This document shows positions 62,413 to 64,000 of a stretch of 64,000 nt of DNA, in pieces. The stretch spans positions 1 through 64,000 of the forward strand of contig NZ_JAEKJB010000004.1 of NCBI RefSeq assembly GCF_016785095.1. Direction: 5' to 3'. Under the pieces are notes generated by a model, which ran no database searches, was not told the origin of the DNA, and worked only from the letters and a program-made list of their open reading frames with translations. Made by a program: the position numbers and the translations under genes. This DNA is from Alloalcanivorax marinus. GTDB taxonomy: Bacteria > Pseudomonadota > Gammaproteobacteria > Pseudomonadales > Alcanivoracaceae. How positions within the stretch are numbered: the first letter of the stretch is position 1; every line of letters starts with the position of its first letter.

Positions 62413-63978
62413 TCAGGCGCCCACCCGGAAACGGGCGAAGGGCGCGTGCAGGCTCGGTCGGCCCTGGCGCAGGTAGACACCGGGTTCGATCGGCGGCCAC
62501 AGTTCTTCCAGGGGCATGGAATCGCCATTGGCGTTGACCATGCGAGCGTGATGACGGCGTAGCTGACGCGGCTCGCCGACCCCGCAGGCATGGGCGATGG
62601 TTTCCACCTCCTTGACCAGATTGTCATGGAAGTGGGCCACCCGTCGCCCTTTCTCGGCGGGCACCAGCCCGCGCTGCAGGCGCGGGTTATGAGTGGTGAC
62701 GCCGGTCGGGCAGGTGTTGCGGTTGCACTGCATCGCCTGAATGCAGCCGAGAGCGAACATGTAGCCCCGGGCGGACACACAGAAATCCGCGCCGATCGCT
62801 ATGGCCCAGGCCACCATGGTGGGATTGATCAGCTTGCCGGACGCGATCACCCGGATGCGTTCGCGCAGGCCGAAACCGTCGCGCAAATCCACCACCAGGG
62901 GCAGCGACTCGGCCAGGTTCAGGCCGACATCGTCCATCAGCGACATCGGCGCGGCACCGGTGCCCCCCTCGCCGCTGTCCACGGTGATGAAATCCGGGGC
63001 GCTGTCCAGGCCGCGCTGGTGGATCTCCATGAACAGGTCCTCCAGCCACTGCCAGGAGCCGATCACGGTCTTGATGCCCACTGGCTTGCCGGTGACTTCC
63101 CGCACGCGGTGGATCATGTCCAGCAGATCAGCGGCGCAGCGAACGCCCGGCTGGCCATTCGGGCTCACCGAGGCCTCGCCGGCCGGGATGCCCCGGATGC
63201 GGGCGATCTCCGGGGTTACCTTGCTGGCGGGCAGAATGCCGCCCTTGCCCGGTTTGGCGCCCTGGCTGAGCTTGATCTCGAACATTTTCACTTCCGGATG
63301 GGCGGCGACCTCCTCGAGCTTGGCGTCGCTCAGGTTGCCCTCGTCGTCGCGCACGCCGTAGTAGGCGGTGCCGATCTGGAACACCAGATCGCAATGACCC
63401 TCGAGATGCATTTCGGTAAGCCCGCCCTCGCCGGTGTTCATCCAGCAGCCGGCGTAGCCGGCGCCCCGGGACAGGGCCTGCACCGCCGGCTTCGACAGGG
63501 CGCCGAAACTCATCCCCGACACATTGTGAAAACTGCGCGCCACGTAGGGCTGGCGAGCGTGGGGGCCGATCATCAGCGGCAGGGTCTCGGCGGCGTCTTT
63601 CTCCAGGGTCGGGTACGGTGTGTTGAGGAAGATCACCCGGCCCGGGTCGTTCTGCTTGGTGGTGCCGAACGCCACCGTGTTGCTGAGATTCTTGGCGGCG
63701 CGGTATACCCAGCTTCGCTGGGCGCGGTTGAACGGCAGTTCCTCGCGGTCCATGGCGAAGAAATACTGGCGGAAAAACTCGCCGATATGCTCGAAGAAAT
63801 AACGGAAACGGCCGATCAACGGGTAGTTGCGGCGAATGGCGTGGGCTTTTTGCAGATAGCGGTCCTGGAACCACAGCACCGCGGCGGTTACCGACAGCAC
63901 GAACAGTATCAGCAACAGACCCAGGGCCAGCCAGGTGGTCAGCAGGTCGACCCAGGCATGCAACCGATCCGACAGCAT
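62413..63978 (-). CDS. FMN-binding glutamate synthase family protein, membrane-anchored
   Basis: A 521-residue protein with an N-terminal hydrophobic helix (about residues 12-36) followed by the glutamate-synthase FMN barrel. SFHNVSGMSFGALSKPAVQALSRGAGYAGCWMNTGEGGLTEMH, MFEIKLSQGAKPGKGGILPASKVTPEIARIRGI, and DFITVDSGEGGTGAAPMSLMDDVG are FMN and substrate motifs. GCIQAMQCNRNTCPTGV gives the C-x5-C-x4-C pattern of the [3Fe-4S] cluster. It lacks the amidotransferase domain of GltB, so it is probably not a full glutamate synthase. The substrate is unknown. AGGAGG lies upstream of ATG 63978. Confidence 0.88.
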   Translation of the reverse strand: MLSDRLHAWVDLLTTWLALGLLLILFVLSVTAAVLWFQDRYLQKAHAIRRNYPLIGRFRYFFEHIGEFFRQYFFAMDREELPFNRAQRSWVYRAAKNLSNTVAFGTTKQNDPGRVIFLNTPYPTLEKDAAETLPLMIGPHARQPYVARSFHNVSGMSFGALSKPAVQALSRGAGYAGCWMNTGEGGLTEMHLEGHCDLVFQIGTAYYGVRDDEGNLSDAKLEEVAAHPEVKMFEIKLSQGAKPGKGGILPASKVTPEIARIRGIPAGEASVSPNGQPGVRCAADLLDMIHRVREVTGKPVGIKTVIGSWQWLEDLFMEIHQRGLDSAPDFITVDSGEGGTGAAPMSLMDDVGLNLAESLPLVVDLRDGFGLRERIRVIASGKLINPTMVAWAIAIGADFCVSARGYMFALGCIQAMQCNRNTCPTGVTTHNPRLQRGLVPAEKGRRVAHFHDNLVKEVETIAHACGVGEPRQLRRHHARMVNANGDSMPLEELWPPIEPGVYLRQGRPSLHAPFARFRVGA

Positions 63979-64000
63979 AAATCCTCCTTTATCCGGTCCC

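Noticed and set aside
62413..63978. Glutamate synthase large subunit (gltB)
   Set aside because: It has the FMN barrel and Fe-S motif but lacks the N-terminal amidotransferase domain and is anchored by a helix, so gltB is not assigned.

Overview
The window is a GC-rich, gene-dense stretch of a gammaproteobacterial chromosome. The gene neighbourhoods (trpS-scpA-scpB-rluB, rnm/yciV-yciO, tesA-ybbA-ybbP, moxR-VWA, nfeD-slipin) and the proteins resemble a marine Alcanivorax/Alloalcanivorax-type or Pseudomonas-related bacterium. This placement is inferred from family resemblance, not from a marker gene. I see no rRNA, tRNA, CRISPR array, prophage or transposase.

Bases 1-14782 form a nicotinate (vitamin B3) catabolic island. 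On the minus strand lie the start of one more gene running off the left edge, nicD (N-formylmaleamate deformylase), nicC (6-hydroxynicotinate 3-monooxygenase), an RND permease with its periplasmic adaptor, a MocA-like molybdopterin cytidylyltransferase, and a stand-alone molybdopterin subunit of nicotinate dehydrogenase. Divergently on the plus strand lie nicA ([2Fe-2S] subunit), a membrane-anchored tri-haem cytochrome c carrying an eroded copy of the molybdopterin domain, a 59-residue membrane protein and a sodium:solute symporter. The known NicB is one protein with molybdopterin and cytochrome parts. Here those functions sit in two divergent genes. The two intergenic regions (2005-2296 and 9479-9831) share a near-identical 29-bp promoter block and related facing operator-like sites, so the island is probably one regulon.

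Bases 14783-26100 hold a small membrane protein, a saccharopine-dehydrogenase-like (trans-acting enoyl reductase) protein overlapping bioA tail to tail, two predicted envelope proteins, an AraC-type regulator lacking its second HTH, an nfeD-slipin operon, a DMT permease, and a MoxR ATPase with its VWA partner. Bases 26200-33570 are housekeeping: rsmE, rluB, scpB, scpA, trpS, yciO/Sua5, the PHP phosphoesterase, yciB and yciI. Bases 33678-48221 carry an SH3-domain envelope protein, a 266-bp inverted-repeat element that supplies the C-terminus of the next gene, a CoA-transferase, an acyltransferase, a DUF349 protein, a DUF924 protein, tesA and ybbAP with abutting start codons, a Bcr/CflA exporter and a cation/proton antiporter.

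Bases 48288-64000 carry a MerR regulator, a three-gene operon (alkyl-DHAP-synthase-like flavoprotein, GlpD, FGGY kinase) that may act on glycerol or ether-lipid intermediates, an OmpA-family lipoprotein, an MFS exporter with two hotdog thioesterases, a PHA-synthase-like hydrolase, an orphan ParA, a cytochrome P450, a glutathione-reductase-like enzyme and an FMN-binding glutamate-synthase-like membrane protein. A REP-type palindrome occurs at least four times as a hairpin and once as a single arm, in places supplying the stop codons of neighbouring genes.
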